From Bacillus sp. FJAT-45037 (GTDB lineage: Bacteria; Bacillota; Bacilli; Bacillales; Bacillaceae_D): a stretch of 64,000 nt of DNA. The notes under the pieces were generated by a model, which had not been told where the DNA came from, made no database searches, and saw only the letters and a program-made list of their open reading frames with translations. The position numbers and the translations under genes were made by a program. The stretch is from contig NZ_KZ454938.1 in the NCBI RefSeq assembly GCF_002797325.1, positions 105,322 through 169,321 on the forward strand, written 5' to 3'. Of this stretch, positions 26,166 through 35,420 are shown piece after piece. The number at the start of each line of letters is the position of its first letter. The stretch's first letter is position 1.

Positions 26166-27503
26166 TTAATTAAAAAACGGCACGCTCTCTACATCAATTG
26201 GTTGATAGTTAATTCGTGTTCCACCATCACCTGAAAAACGATTACTGATCACCATGCCATTGACGATACCACCGCCACTAAGTGTAAAAGTGGCATTTGG
26301 GGCATAAATGAGTGAATTATTTCTCGTTCCTCCATCTACTTTCACTTGGTTTCCTCCTGTAACAATCGCTCCTTGGAAGCCACCACCTGCTGTGATTTCA
26401 ATATTGGCATCTTCTGCAAAAAGAGAACCGTATATTTTTTGGCTACCACTTAACTTTAGGTTTTTAGGGAGACCGCCCGACTTGTTTCCCTCTAAATACA
26501 CATTCAGTCGGTCTATAGATCCGTTATTATTAATCGTACTTCCAGAGCCCATTGTTATTTTATCGCGCACATAAATAGTGAGTTTTCCAGAGCCGATCAC
26601 TTCAATATGCCCATTTGTATTGTTCAAATGGTCGACAACAAGGATTCGGTCTTGCTCTCCGGTATTTATTTTTAATTTGTAATTGCTTGTGACATTAATG
26701 TCTTTGAATGAATAATTACCGTCTAGATTCAATGTGTAGTCTTTAGCCATCCAGCTGTTAATATTTAAATTTCCATCTTTAACAACATTGTGTTTGTTCC
26801 ACTGACTAACCGCAACTTCAGCGTCTGGATAAACAGGTAAGGATGGAATGGTAGGGAAAATAGGTATTTGAGTGATCTTATGTTGTTGGTCTAGAATGTT
26901 TCCATTTATCGCTGCGCCACCTAACACTTGAATGTGGCTCTCGAGGTAACTTGTTCCGATGTCTCCGTTAATTGTTGCGCCCCCGCTTAACGTGATGTAT
27001 TCATTAGCAAACAAAGCATAATTAGATGGGAATGTAAAACCACCTCTCGGATCTTCTCGTATTTCAATGGTGATTTTTTCTCGTTCGTGCGTGCGCTCGG
27101 CTTCAATTATTGTATTTACGTCAAACGTAGTATTTATTGAATCACTAAGGGTGAAATTCACTTGAAGGTGATAGGTGGGGTCAACCATATCACAATCTGA
27201 AATAGTTACTGAATTGTTAACCAAGGTTATATCATCAAATTCAATCTGTGAGCGTGGAAGCAGATCATTAAAGCAAACTTGGTACTCTTCGCCATGATGT
27301 TGTTGTCGCAATGTGGTCACAATTAAATTAGCTTCTTGCCTTAAATTAATATGAGATTGTGTTCTATCATTATGTCCTGTCGTCATTAAGAGGAGACTAA
27401 AAGAGATTCCACCGATTAAACTGACGAGAAGAAGAGTAATCAATACTTCAATAAGAGTCAGTCCAGATTGATTGGACGTGATTTTTTTATACAATGTAGG
27501 CAC
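26166..27503 (-). CDS. Prepilin-like protein with large beta-helix domain
   Basis: A 445-residue protein with a type IV prepilin leader: a short basic segment, then the cleavage and methylation motif SGLTLIEVLITLLLVS (Gly-Leu with Glu5) and one hydrophobic helix. Residues about 30-140 form a pilin-like head with two cysteines. From about residue 160 there are many short repeats centred on a Gly-Gly or Gly-Ser-turn and a small beta strand (LSGGATINGDIG, LGGAAINGNIL, MGSGSTINNN, LSGSQKIYGSLF, TAGGGFQGAIV, LSGGGIVNGMVI), the signature of a right-handed beta-helix or bactofilin-like stack. It is the last of three prepilin genes; the fold suggests a tip adhesin or polymer-binding subunit (inference). 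Prepilin peptidase and assembly ATPase are not in the window. Confidence 0.8.
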   Translation of the reverse strand: MPTLYKKITSNQSGLTLIEVLITLLLVSLIGGISFSLLLMTTGHNDRTQSHINLRQEANLIVTTLRQQHHGEEYQVCFNDLLPRSQIEFDDITLVNNSVTISDCDMVDPTYHLQVNFTLSDSINTTFDVNTIIEAERTHEREKITIEIREDPRGGFTFPSNYALFANEYITLSGGATINGDIGTSYLESHIQVLGGAAINGNILDQQHKITQIPIFPTIPSLPVYPDAEVAVSQWNKHNVVKDGNLNINSWMAKDYTLNLDGNYSFKDINVTSNYKLKINTGEQDRILVVDHLNNTNGHIEVIGSGKLTIYVRDKITMGSGSTINNNGSIDRLNVYLEGNKSGGLPKNLKLSGSQKIYGSLFAEDANIEITAGGGFQGAIVTGGNQVKVDGGTRNNSLIYAPNATFTLSGGGIVNGMVISNRFSGDGGTRINYQPIDVESVPFFN

Positions 27504-27530
27504 CTACTTTCCTGAGGTTGCAACTATCAT

Positions 27531-27998
27531 TTATTCTAGTAATTCTATAAAATCATCTAGCTCCACTAGGTAATCCTGTTCTTGAAACTGCTTCTCTTGA
27601 ACGACTGTAAAAATCGAAAAAGTCATCTTCGATTCATTAATAACTGGTTCGGAGATTAAAAACGATTGATTGTATAAAGATATTTCATAACTAGCTACTT
27701 GATCTGAGATGATCGGAATGATGTAGTCTACTGGTTGTGGAACAGGAGTTGGTGGATTCTCTGAACTGATTAACTCAATGTAATTATTTACGGCGAGATT
27801 TACGGATTTATTAATATACACTTGAGCCATATCTTCTAGCTTGATTCGTTGAAGATTCTCTTCTGCTAGCTTAAATTGATTGGCATTTGATAGTAGGTTA
27901 GATAAGAGAACAGGAATGAATATTCCAATCATTGTGATTGTTAATAAAACTAGAATGAGCGCATACCCTTTTTCATTTTTTTGTTTTTTAATCATCAT
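27531..27998 (-). CDS. Prepilin-like membrane protein (PilX type)
   Basis: A 155-residue protein with a basic N-terminus (KKQKNEKGYALILVLLTI) and a single hydrophobic helix. The residue five after the presumed cleavage Gly is not Glu, as is common for PilX/GspK-type minor pilins. The rest is a soluble domain with a proline-rich turn (SSENPPTPVPQPVD). The frame opens with a GTG at 28007 that touches the upstream stop, but AGGTGAGGG lies just before ATGATG at 27998/27995, so 27998 is used. It sits between two clear prepilin genes on the same strand with tight spacing, so it is probably a minor pilin of the same fibre. Confidence 0.72.
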   Translation of the reverse strand: MMIKKQKNEKGYALILVLLTITMIGIFIPVLLSNLLSNANQFKLAEENLQRIKLEDMAQVYINKSVNLAVNNYIELISSENPPTPVPQPVDYIIPIISDQVASYEISLYNQSFLISEPVINESKMTFSIFTVVQEKQFQEQDYLVELDDFIELLE

Positions 27999-28007
27999 TT
28001 CCCTCAC

Positions 28008-28406
28008 CTACTTCTCAATGTATCCATATAGTCTCGTTGTATTAGAATCGCTAAAGTTATGTTCGATTGATATATCTACTGAAACGACTGTTAATCCTAA
28101 TTCATTTGTGAGTAATTCATCTGCACGGATGTAATATCTTTTATTATTAATATCAAAAAAATGAATGCCTTCTGTCTGATTATAGTGATCAAGATTTACA
28201 GAGTGGCTCTCCTTCACTTCTGTGAGAACTTTTTCCGCTATATTTACCGCCGTTAACCTGTCTTCCACTTTACTTGAAGAAAGTATTGACTGCGAAAATA
28301 AATTTAAGAAACTGATAATGAGGATCCCCATAATGACAATAGAAACTAAGATCTCAACTAATGTCAATCCATGTTCTTTTTTGAAATATTGTTTTACGTT
28401 CAGCAT
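28008..28406 (-). CDS. Prepilin-like protein with N-methylation motif (PilV type)
   Basis: A 132-residue protein beginning with a short basic leader and HGLTLVEILVSIVIMG, the canonical prepilin cleavage and N-methylation motif with Glu5 present. One helix and a small C-terminal domain follow. Its size and the pattern VNIAEKVLTEVKES after the helix resemble PilV/type II minor pseudopilins. It is the first gene of a three-gene operon and starts at ATG 28406 behind GAGGTGAAC. The operon is not a com cluster: there are no comGA or comGB ATPase and membrane genes around it. It therefore depends on an assembly machine encoded elsewhere or makes a separate structure. Confidence 0.78.
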   Translation of the reverse strand: MLNVKQYFKKEHGLTLVEILVSIVIMGILIISFLNLFSQSILSSSKVEDRLTAVNIAEKVLTEVKESHSVNLDHYNQTEGIHFFDINNKRYYIRADELLTNELGLTVVSVDISIEHNFSDSNTTRLYGYIEK

Positions 28407-28729
28407 GTTTGTTCACCTCGTCTTTAGAAAAACCGAACTATACCATTCGAAGTATGCAGTTCTTATCATTATTTGATCATACAGATCTCAATAATGACAT
28501 GTGCAAAATATATTTGAAAATGATTTTATTTAAGATTTTCTCTGTAATTAGATTTTATCATAGGGAGATTAGTTATTGTTTTATTTACGAATGTATTTCA
28601 CTTGATCAGGACGTAAGCAGTAGAGGTGATCGATTTTATTCTCTTATGAAAATTAACACTCCCTTAACAATACTATAGTAAAATATACCCTGGAGAAAAG
28701 AATGTGGAAACTATTTAGGGGGAGCTTTT
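28407..28729. other. Divergent intergenic region between the prepilin operon and the PhnD-GGDEF-EAL unit
   Basis: An AT-rich 323-base stretch that must hold the promoters of both units. I see no clear sigma-A pair and no match to the conserved core of c-di-GMP riboswitches on either strand. A TATAGT/TAAAAT cluster at about 28674-28684 lies 46-56 bases before the lipoprotein start and is the best -10 candidate on the plus strand. No coding sequence supported. Confidence 0.35.
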
Positions 28730-29614
28730 TTGAAACGTTTAGTTAAGGGGTTATTGCTAGTTATTTTGCTGAGCGGAATAACAGCTTGCAACCATGTGCC
28801 AGATGAAATTACTGTAGGTTTGATACCAGCGAGAGATGCTGCTGGTATGATTGAACAATTCACCCCGATGAAAGAATATATAGAGGATGAACTGGGTATT
28901 ACGATTCAACTTGAAGTAACAGACGACTATGCTGAATTAATTCGTAAGATGGATGATCGGAAGGTTGATATCGCGTGGTTTGGGCCTTTTTCATATATTG
29001 CAGCTGAGATGGAGTTAGACCTTGAGCCCCTCGTTGTTCAATCACGGAAGGATACGGGTGTATATTATCATTCACTTATTTTGACAAAGGCCGATACACC
29101 TCATCAGTCGATTGAGAGCTTAAATCGAACTTCCTTTGCATTTGTAGAAAAAGGATCGACCTCAGGATATGTAATTCCACACGCTATGTTTACTAGTCGT
29201 GATATTGAATATGAAGATTACTTTAGTGAGATTGTTTATTCACAGTCTCATGATGGTGTTCTAACCGATATTATTAATGAAACTGTAACGGCTGGGGCTG
29301 TTGGAGATATAACGTACAATAAATGGTTATCAGACGGTTTAATAGATGAGGAAGAGTTACTCATTCTATGGAAATCAAGTGAGATTCCTGGTTCGCCATT
29401 TGTCGCACACGCTCAATTAAATGAGAAAGTAAAACAACGGTTTACTGAGGCGATGTTGGAGGTGCACGTAAAAGCACCTGAAGCATTAATACACTACAAT
29501 AAAGCAATTGAATATTATGTCGAGGCTGATAAGCAAATGTATAATAGCATACGGAATATCTCTACGATTCTAGGAGATGAATATGTTGAGAATCAGTTTC
29601 TACGGGCGCAGTAA
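28730..29614 (+). CDS. PhnD-type substrate-binding lipoprotein
   Basis: A 294-residue periplasmic-binding-type protein of the PhnD family, which bind phosphonate, phosphite or phosphate analogues. It has a lipoprotein signal with the lipobox SGITAC (Cys20), then VGLIPARDAAGM and DIAWFGPFSYIAA, the ligand-contact motifs of the family. The start is TTG at 28730 behind AGGGGGAGC. No ABC permease or ATPase accompanies it. Instead the next gene, 30 bases away, encodes a membrane c-di-GMP enzyme with an extracytoplasmic sensor. This arrangement suggests that the lipoprotein is a ligand-sensing partner rather than a transporter component. The ligand may be a phosphorus oxyanion by family, but divergence is likely. 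Confidence 0.82.
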   Translation: MKRLVKGLLLVILLSGITACNHVPDEITVGLIPARDAAGMIEQFTPMKEYIEDELGITIQLEVTDDYAELIRKMDDRKVDIAWFGPFSYIAAEMELDLEPLVVQSRKDTGVYYHSLILTKADTPHQSIESLNRTSFAFVEKGSTSGYVIPHAMFTSRDIEYEDYFSEIVYSQSHDGVLTDIINETVTAGAVGDITYNKWLSDGLIDEEELLILWKSSEIPGSPFVAHAQLNEKVKQRFTEAMLEVHVKAPEALIHYNKAIEYYVEADKQMYNSIRNISTILGDEYVENQFLRAQ

Positions 29615-29644
29615 AGGCATGAGGCTATGGGGGCGGTGAACAGT

Positions 29645-32092
29645 ATGAAGTCGACGAGTATTCGTTTTATCATCATCTATATGATTATCATTTTTGGGGT
29701 GTTAACAACAGCGGTCCTTGGGTTCTTTGTCTATAACAATAGTAAAAGTAGTATTGAATCTCAGTTCAATAATGAAGCCGATCTTATTTTAACTCATACA
29801 GCAAAAGACTTTAATGAAAAATTTATTCGAGCAGAAAGAGTAATCGGCTACTTAGCGGAGTTTCTTTTAAAAGATGCAGAAAATGAATTTGAAATAGAAA
29901 CAAAACTTGAGGCTTTGCAATATGCGATGCCTTCAAGTTGGAACATGTTCTATGCTTCACCAGAAGGGACTATGTTTGCAGGAAGAGAAATTGACTTTCC
30001 AAGTAGCTATCGACCGAGCGAGCAAGAATGGTACGAAGAGGCACAAGCGAATCCTAATCAATTGATATGGACCGAGCCTTATTTAGATTATTTTACGCAA
30101 CAGATTGTAATTACAGCTTCCCAAAGTATAGTAGATGAAAATGGACAATTATTCGGTGTGGTAGCGATTGATTATGCGATGGCTGATTTAAGTTCAACGA
30201 TTAGTGATTACACCATAGGCGACGAGGGGTTTGTGATGCTACTAAGTCGTGATGGGACCATCCTTGGTAATAAAGGTGATTATATGATTGGTCGGACTCT
30301 TTTAGGAGATGATTTTGGAGCCAATATTTCCAACTTACAAGGGGGTTGGGTAACGCGAGAATTCGATGGACATCGATATGATCTTCGGGCTACTGAAACA
30401 CTACAAAACGGGATGTACATAGTTACAGCGACTAATCAGGGAGAGATAGTCAAAAAAGTATTTCAAGCAAATTTATTAGTTTTTGTTGTTGGCCTGCTTG
30501 TTTTGTTGATCTTTAGTTACATGTTGTATTCGATGGCTCAACGAGGAATAAAGCCTTTAGCTAAATTAGTTCAACTAATGGGAAGCGCGGAGGCTGGTAA
30601 TTATGATGTTCGGGCAGAGGTGCGAAACTATTATGAGGTGACAAGGTTGACGAATGGATTTAACAGCATGCTCGAGGCCATTCAAAAAAGAGATGATGAT
30701 ATTATCAAATCACATAATGAATTGAAAGCTACTGAAGAAGAGCTTAGAAAAAAATACTGTGAATTAAAAACAAGTCGAGCAGAGATCGAGAGACTTGCAA
30801 GCTTTGATTCATTGACAGGGTTGTTAAACAGACGTAGCTTTAAAGAAAAATTGAATACCCATCTCCTACATCATCAAAACGGAACGTATTCGGCTGTCTT
30901 TTTTGTTGATCTTGATAACTTTAAAATCGTTAATGATACGATGGGTCATTCAATGGGAGACCACCTCATACAGCAAGTGTCTGAACGCTTATCTTCCATT
31001 CAATTCGATAAAAAGTTAATTGCTCGTATTGGTGGGGATGAATTTATCCTATTTGTCGAAGGGTTATCCTCGTTAGAGAACGTTCAGAGTGCAGCGAAGG
31101 ATTTGCTTAATGTGTTAAAGCAGCCCGTGTACTTAGACTCAATCCCATTTATAGTGACAGCAAGTGTGGGGGTAGCGGTGTCGCCTTTACATGGAGATTC
31201 CTCTGAACAATTAATGAAATACGCGGATATGGCCATGTATCGAGCCAAATCGATTGGAAAGAATCAATTCAGTGTTTATGATGAGAAGTTAGCAAAAGAG
31301 ATAGAACGGAAGATTTGGATTGAGCGAGGGATTCAACATTGCTTAGAGAATCAAGAGTTTCATCTATTCTTTCAACCGATTTATAGCATGAATCAAGAAC
31401 GTGTCACGAATGTAGAGGCCTTGTTACGTTGTTCGTCGGATTATTTGAAGGAAATTCCCATTTTTGAAATCATTCAGGTGGCAGAAGAGACGGGACAAAT
31501 TATAAGTATTGATAATTGGGTTTTAAGAGAAGCATCTAAACGAGCGAAAGAGATGAATGAGAGACGATCAACCCGTGAGATTATTAAAGTTTCTGTAAAC
31601 ATTTCAGCGATGCATATCGCACATGCAGATTTTATTGGTCATGTCTTAACTATACTCCGTGAAGTAGATGTAGATCCGAGTTTGATTGAGCTAGAAATCA
31701 CGGAAACGGCTGTAATGGAGAGATTCGATGTGAATAAAGACAAATTGAAAGAATTAAGAGCTCTCGGTATTTCCATTCACTTGGATGATTTTGGGACGGG
31801 GTATTCGTCGCTCAATTATTTGAAAGATTTATCAATCGATTACGTCAAGCTCGACAAATCATTTATTGATCATATGGCTTACTCTGAAAAAGATGCAGGG
31901 ATTGTGAAGGCAATTCTCAGGCTAGCACATCATGCAGGTTTGAAAGTGATTGTTGAAGGGGTTGAAACGAAAGAGCAATACGAACTTCTTCAGTTATTTC
32001 GATGTGATTACGTCCAAGGCTATTACATTAGCAAACCAAGAAGACTCAATGAACTCACTGAGTGTACGGAAAGCAAATTAATGCTCGTTTAA
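29645..32092 (+). CDS. Membrane dCache-HAMP-GGDEF-EAL protein
   Basis: About 815 residues. A membrane helix near residues 7-28, an extracytoplasmic dCache-like sensor (about 35-270), a second helix (about 277-297), HAMP, a short coiled coil, GGDEF (about 390-550) and EAL (about 565-810). The cyclase active site is intact (RIGGDEF). The phosphodiesterase site also looks complete: EALLR, SVNIS, LEITET, DDFGTGYSS, VKLDKSF and VEGVET. Both activities are therefore possible. ATG at 29627 has a poor site; the ATG at 29645 has GGCGGTGA at good distance and is preferred. Cotranscribed with the PhnD-like lipoprotein, it could be gated by that protein, as MbaA is by NspS in Vibrio (analogy, not shown here). 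Confidence 0.85.
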   Translation: MKSTSIRFIIIYMIIIFGVLTTAVLGFFVYNNSKSSIESQFNNEADLILTHTAKDFNEKFIRAERVIGYLAEFLLKDAENEFEIETKLEALQYAMPSSWNMFYASPEGTMFAGREIDFPSSYRPSEQEWYEEAQANPNQLIWTEPYLDYFTQQIVITASQSIVDENGQLFGVVAIDYAMADLSSTISDYTIGDEGFVMLLSRDGTILGNKGDYMIGRTLLGDDFGANISNLQGGWVTREFDGHRYDLRATETLQNGMYIVTATNQGEIVKKVFQANLLVFVVGLLVLLIFSYMLYSMAQRGIKPLAKLVQLMGSAEAGNYDVRAEVRNYYEVTRLTNGFNSMLEAIQKRDDDIIKSHNELKATEEELRKKYCELKTSRAEIERLASFDSLTGLLNRRSFKEKLNTHLLHHQNGTYSAVFFVDLDNFKIVNDTMGHSMGDHLIQQVSERLSSIQFDKKLIARIGGDEFILFVEGLSSLENVQSAAKDLLNVLKQPVYLDSIPFIVTASVGVAVSPLHGDSSEQLMKYADMAMYRAKSIGKNQFSVYDEKLAKEIERKIWIERGIQHCLENQEFHLFFQPIYSMNQERVTNVEALLRCSSDYLKEIPIFEIIQVAEETGQIISIDNWVLREASKRAKEMNERRSTREIIKVSVNISAMHIAHADFIGHVLTILREVDVDPSLIELEITETAVMERFDVNKDKLKELRALGISIHLDDFGTGYSSLNYLKDLSIDYVKLDKSFIDHMAYSEKDAGIVKAILRLAHHAGLKVIVEGVETKEQYELLQLFRCDYVQGYYISKPRRLNELTECTESKLMLV

Positions 32093-32106
32093 TAAATACT
32101 AACGTG

Positions 32107-32146
32107 AAAAGGTCCGCACCTTCTAGAAGGTGCGGACCTTTTTTAT
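32107..32146. terminator. Bidirectional terminator between GGDEF-EAL and chemoreceptor genes
   Basis: Perfect 17-bp stem: AAAAGGTCCGCACCTTC (32107-32123) and its complement at 32126-32142, with T run, between convergent genes. Confidence 0.93.
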
Positions 32147-33891
32147 TACACTTTAAATTTTTCAATCTGAGTCATAAGCTCTTCTGTAATACGGTTTAAG
32201 TGGTCAATTGAGCTTTCAATCTCTTTCATCGAAGCCTCTTGTTCCTCGGAGGCGGCTGCAATATTTTCAGAGTTTCCAGACACTGTTCTAATTTCCTCCA
32301 TGATCTTCTTTGTGTTTGAAGTCAAGGCCTGGGCTCGTCTATTAATGGTAGAAGATGATTCAACAATTTCGTTCATCTGTATTGATACATGCTCTGTGTC
32401 ATTAGCAATTTCAATAAAGGAGTGGCTAGCTTGAGCAATCTTTTCTTTTCCGCTATTCACTTCTTTAATTACACCTTGAACAGATGCGACAGAGCTATCG
32501 GTTTCTTTTTGAACTTCACTGATTAAACGGCCGATTTCTTTGGATGAATCAGCCGATTTCTCTGCTAGCTTTCTTACTTCCGCAGCAACAACAGCAAAGC
32601 CACGGCCTGACTCACCAGCACGTGCCGCTTCAATCGCTGCGTTTAAGGCTAATAAATTCGTTTGTTCAGTAATGTCTGTGATCACATCAATGATTTGATT
32701 AATTTGATCTGTTTTGGCTTTTAAACTAGTAATAGTTGTCATATAATCGTTAATCACATCAACGGCATGTTCCATTTTTTGCATCGACTCTTTGGCAATG
32801 AAGCTTCCATCACTTGCTTTCGTACTAGTAGTTGCTGATCTTTTTGCAAGCTCTTTTGCGTACGTATCTACTTTTTCCAGCTCATCTGTTAGCAACTGAA
32901 TCGCTTCTAAATTCGCAGCTGTCTTTTCAGAATTCCCCTCAACAGCCGTAGCAAGCTCTTGAATTGCCTCAGTCACTTGTGATGTAGCGTTAGAATTTTC
33001 ATTAATTGTAGCAGTAAGTTCCTCTGAGAAACTTTGAATCTCGATTGAAGAACCACTTACTTGATGAACAATTTGTTGCAATTCATTTTTCATGGTATTG
33101 ATACTTATCGACAAGTCACCAATTTCATCCTCGGAATTTACTCGAATGTCTTCGGATGTTAAGTCACCATGACTAATATCCTCAGCTGTTTCTTTGACAT
33201 CAATCAATGAACGTGTCACTCTTCTAACGATCCATGCAATAACGACTACAATTAAGGCAAGAATAACGATAGCAACAAGGACTAGAACGAATAACATACT
33301 ATAGACCGGCTCGTAAAATTCATCCGTGTAGGCGCCGATGGCAATATGCCAATCCCATGGCTCGAAGTAGGTAGTAGATAATACTTTTTCGCGAACCGCA
33401 CCACTAGGTTCAACCCAGTCGTATCGATAAAAAGACTCTGTAGATGATTCATTTAAGGCGACGATATCTTGAATTACGTATTTACCTGAGTCATCTTGGA
33501 TTTCCGAACCATCTTGCCCTTCAAGTGCTGGATGCATGGCGGCTGTATACGTAGAATCCCAAGCAAAAACATAGCCGTCATCTCCAAATACAAATGCAGA
33601 CTGAGAAAAATCTCGTCGACCTTCACTATCCGTTGGTCCAAGGATGCTCTCTTTAGCTATCTCTTTTGCTTCCTCTTCTGTTAGATTGCCATTCACGGTT
33701 TGTTGATGAAGTGTTTGTATTAATGATGTACTTCCTAATACAATATCCTCTAAGTTACTTTCTCCGAACTCTCCAAATCCTTGTTTGGCAATGATGTAGG
33801 ATGCTGCTGTCATTCCACATGTAAGTAAAAATGTAACGAGTACGGAGAAGATAATGATCTTAGCTGTTAAGCTTTTTTTAACGGCTTTCAT
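32146..33891 (-). CDS. Methyl-accepting chemotaxis protein with Cache sensor
   Basis: A 581-residue transmembrane chemoreceptor. An N-terminal helix (about 10-33) is followed by an extracytoplasmic single-Cache-like domain (about 38-195, with [15 protein letters not shown] and [15 protein letters not shown]), a second helix (about 198-218), HAMP and a long signalling coiled coil. The CheW/CheA hairpin tip is intact: [27 protein letters not shown] then [18 protein letters not shown]. Cache domains of this type often bind small carboxylates; the ligand here is unknown. It is monocistronic and convergent with the GGDEF-EAL gene. The start at 33891 has AGGGGGCACCAA upstream. Confidence 0.92.
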   Translation of the reverse strand: MKAVKKSLTAKIIIFSVLVTFLLTCGMTAASYIIAKQGFGEFGESNLEDIVLGSTSLIQTLHQQTVNGNLTEEEAKEIAKESILGPTDSEGRRDFSQSAFVFGDDGYVFAWDSTYTAAMHPALEGQDGSEIQDDSGKYVIQDIVALNESSTESFYRYDWVEPSGAVREKVLSTTYFEPWDWHIAIGAYTDEFYEPVYSMLFVLVLVAIVILALIVVVIAWIVRRVTRSLIDVKETAEDISHGDLTSEDIRVNSEDEIGDLSISINTMKNELQQIVHQVSGSSIEIQSFSEELTATINENSNATSQVTEAIQELATAVEGNSEKTAANLEAIQLLTDELEKVDTYAKELAKRSATTSTKASDGSFIAKESMQKMEHAVDVINDYMTTITSLKAKTDQINQIIDVITDITEQTNLLALNAAIEAARAGESGRGFAVVAAEVRKLAEKSADSSKEIGRLISEVQKETDSSVASVQGVIKEVNSGKEKIAQASHSFIEIANDTEHVSIQMNEIVESSSTINRRAQALTSNTKKIMEEIRTVSGNSENIAAASEEQEASMKEIESSIDHLNRITEELMTQIEKFKV

Positions 33892-34125
33892 TTGGTGCCC
33901 CCTTATTTCTATCTAGTATTATCTCCCTGCTCATTATATCGTAGCTAATGGTGTTTTTATGAAGAAGAGTGTAGAAAAAGCTCGAAAATTACAAGGTGAT
34001 TAGATATGAAAGTGATCTATTTAAGCATTTTTTTGTTCGTAGCAACTATAGATTGTTCTTCTGTTTAATATTTGAGATAATAAATTAATACTTATTAGCA
34101 GAATTGCTGAAAAAGGAAGGTACAT

Positions 34126-35301
34126 ATGTCCGAGCAGAATATAACTAGGATTCATTTAAATGGAAAAGAGTTGATCTTAATTGGAACAGCTCATGTCTCA
34201 AAACAAAGTGCAGAAGAGGTCAAGCAAGTAATTATTGCAGAACAACCTGATTCGGTTTGTATTGAGTTAGACGAACAACGCTATCAATCTGTGACAGAGG
34301 ATAGTAAATGGAAGAACATGGACATATTTAAGGTGATAAAAGAAAAAAAAGCAACACTTCTCCTTATGAACTTATTTATCTCTTCGTTCCAAAAAAGGAT
34401 GGCAAAACAATTTGGTATCAAGCCCGGCCAAGAGATGATCCAAGGTATTGAATCAGCCAAGGAAGTAGGAGCCGAATTGGTTCTTGCTGACCGTAACATT
34501 CAAATCACATTTGCGAGAATTTGGCATGGTGTTGGCTTTTGGGGACGTGCAAAGTTACTAATGTCGATTGTTTACAGCGTTTTTAATAATGAAGAGATTT
34601 CTGAAGAGGAACTTGAACGAATGAAGACCGAGGATATGTTAAATACGATGTTACATGACTTAACTGTTTCATTTCCGAGATTAAAGAAGCCTTTAATTGA
34701 TGAACGTGATCAATATTTAGCACAAAAAATTAAAGACGCACCAGGGGACAAGATTGTGGCTGTTCTTGGAGCTGCACACGTTCCTGGTATTAAAGAAGAA
34801 ATTAAAAAAGATCATGATTTAGAAAAACTCAACGAGCGTCCAAAAAAGTCAATTGCACCCAAATTAATTGGCTGGATGATACCGATTTTCATTTTAAGTT
34901 TAATAGGTTATGCATTTTATGCCAATCCAGAAGTTGGAGCGAACTTAACGATGAGTTGGATTTTGTGGAATGGTACTTTTGCAGCCATTGGAGCCGCTGT
35001 GGCACTTGGTCATCCACTAACCATCATCGCAGCATTTTTAGTAGCACCGATTAGTTCTCTGTATCCATTGCTTGCGGCTGGGTGGTTTGCTGGTATTTTA
35101 GAAGCTTATATGAGAAAGCCAAAGGTAGGCGATTTTGAACGCCTGTCGGATGATGTATTCACGTTAAAAGGCTTTTGGAATAATAAGGTGACACGGATCT
35201 TGCTGGTCGTTGTCTTAACGAACCTAGGAAGTACATTAGGCACATTTATTGGTGGCGCTGACGTAATCCGTATCTTCATTCAAAATATTTTCGGAGCATA
35301 G
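34126..35301 (+). CDS. TraB/PrgY-family membrane protein
   Basis: A 391-residue protein of the TraB/TIKI family. The N-terminal domain holds the paired family motifs LIGTAHVSKQSA (about residues 18-29) and LGAAHVPGI (about 218-226), together with CIELDEQRY, which form a presumed metal or catalytic site. The C-terminal third has about four membrane helices (from residue 245). In enterococci TraB/PrgY reduces sex pheromone activity and in animals TIKI proteins are metalloproteases, so a peptide-processing role is conceivable; nothing in the neighbourhood confirms it. The start is ATG at 34126 behind AAAAGGAAGG. Monocistronic with its own terminator. Confidence 0.85.
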   Translation: MSEQNITRIHLNGKELILIGTAHVSKQSAEEVKQVIIAEQPDSVCIELDEQRYQSVTEDSKWKNMDIFKVIKEKKATLLLMNLFISSFQKRMAKQFGIKPGQEMIQGIESAKEVGAELVLADRNIQITFARIWHGVGFWGRAKLLMSIVYSVFNNEEISEEELERMKTEDMLNTMLHDLTVSFPRLKKPLIDERDQYLAQKIKDAPGDKIVAVLGAAHVPGIKEEIKKDHDLEKLNERPKKSIAPKLIGWMIPIFILSLIGYAFYANPEVGANLTMSWILWNGTFAAIGAAVALGHPLTIIAAFLVAPISSLYPLLAAGWFAGILEAYMRKPKVGDFERLSDDVFTLKGFWNNKVTRILLVVVLTNLGSTLGTFIGGADVIRIFIQNIFGA

Positions 35302-35302
35302 T

Positions 35303-35336
35303 AAGAAAGCTGGTTTTTACCAGCTTTCTTTTTTAA
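35303..35336 (+). terminator. Intrinsic terminator after the TraB-family gene
   Basis: AAGAAAGCTGG (35303-35313) pairs perfectly with CCAGCTTTCTT (35320-35330), followed by TTTT. Confidence 0.9.
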
Positions 35337-35420
35337 TTTCTATGAAAAAGCTTTTAAGGCATTAACCTTTGTAAGATTACCTACATATGTTGAATGAAAA
35401 GGACTCAGGAGGGTGATTTA

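Noticed and set aside
28407-28729. c-di-GMP riboswitch between the pilin and GGDEF-EAL units
   Set aside because: I found no match to the conserved core on either strand, despite the attractive context.
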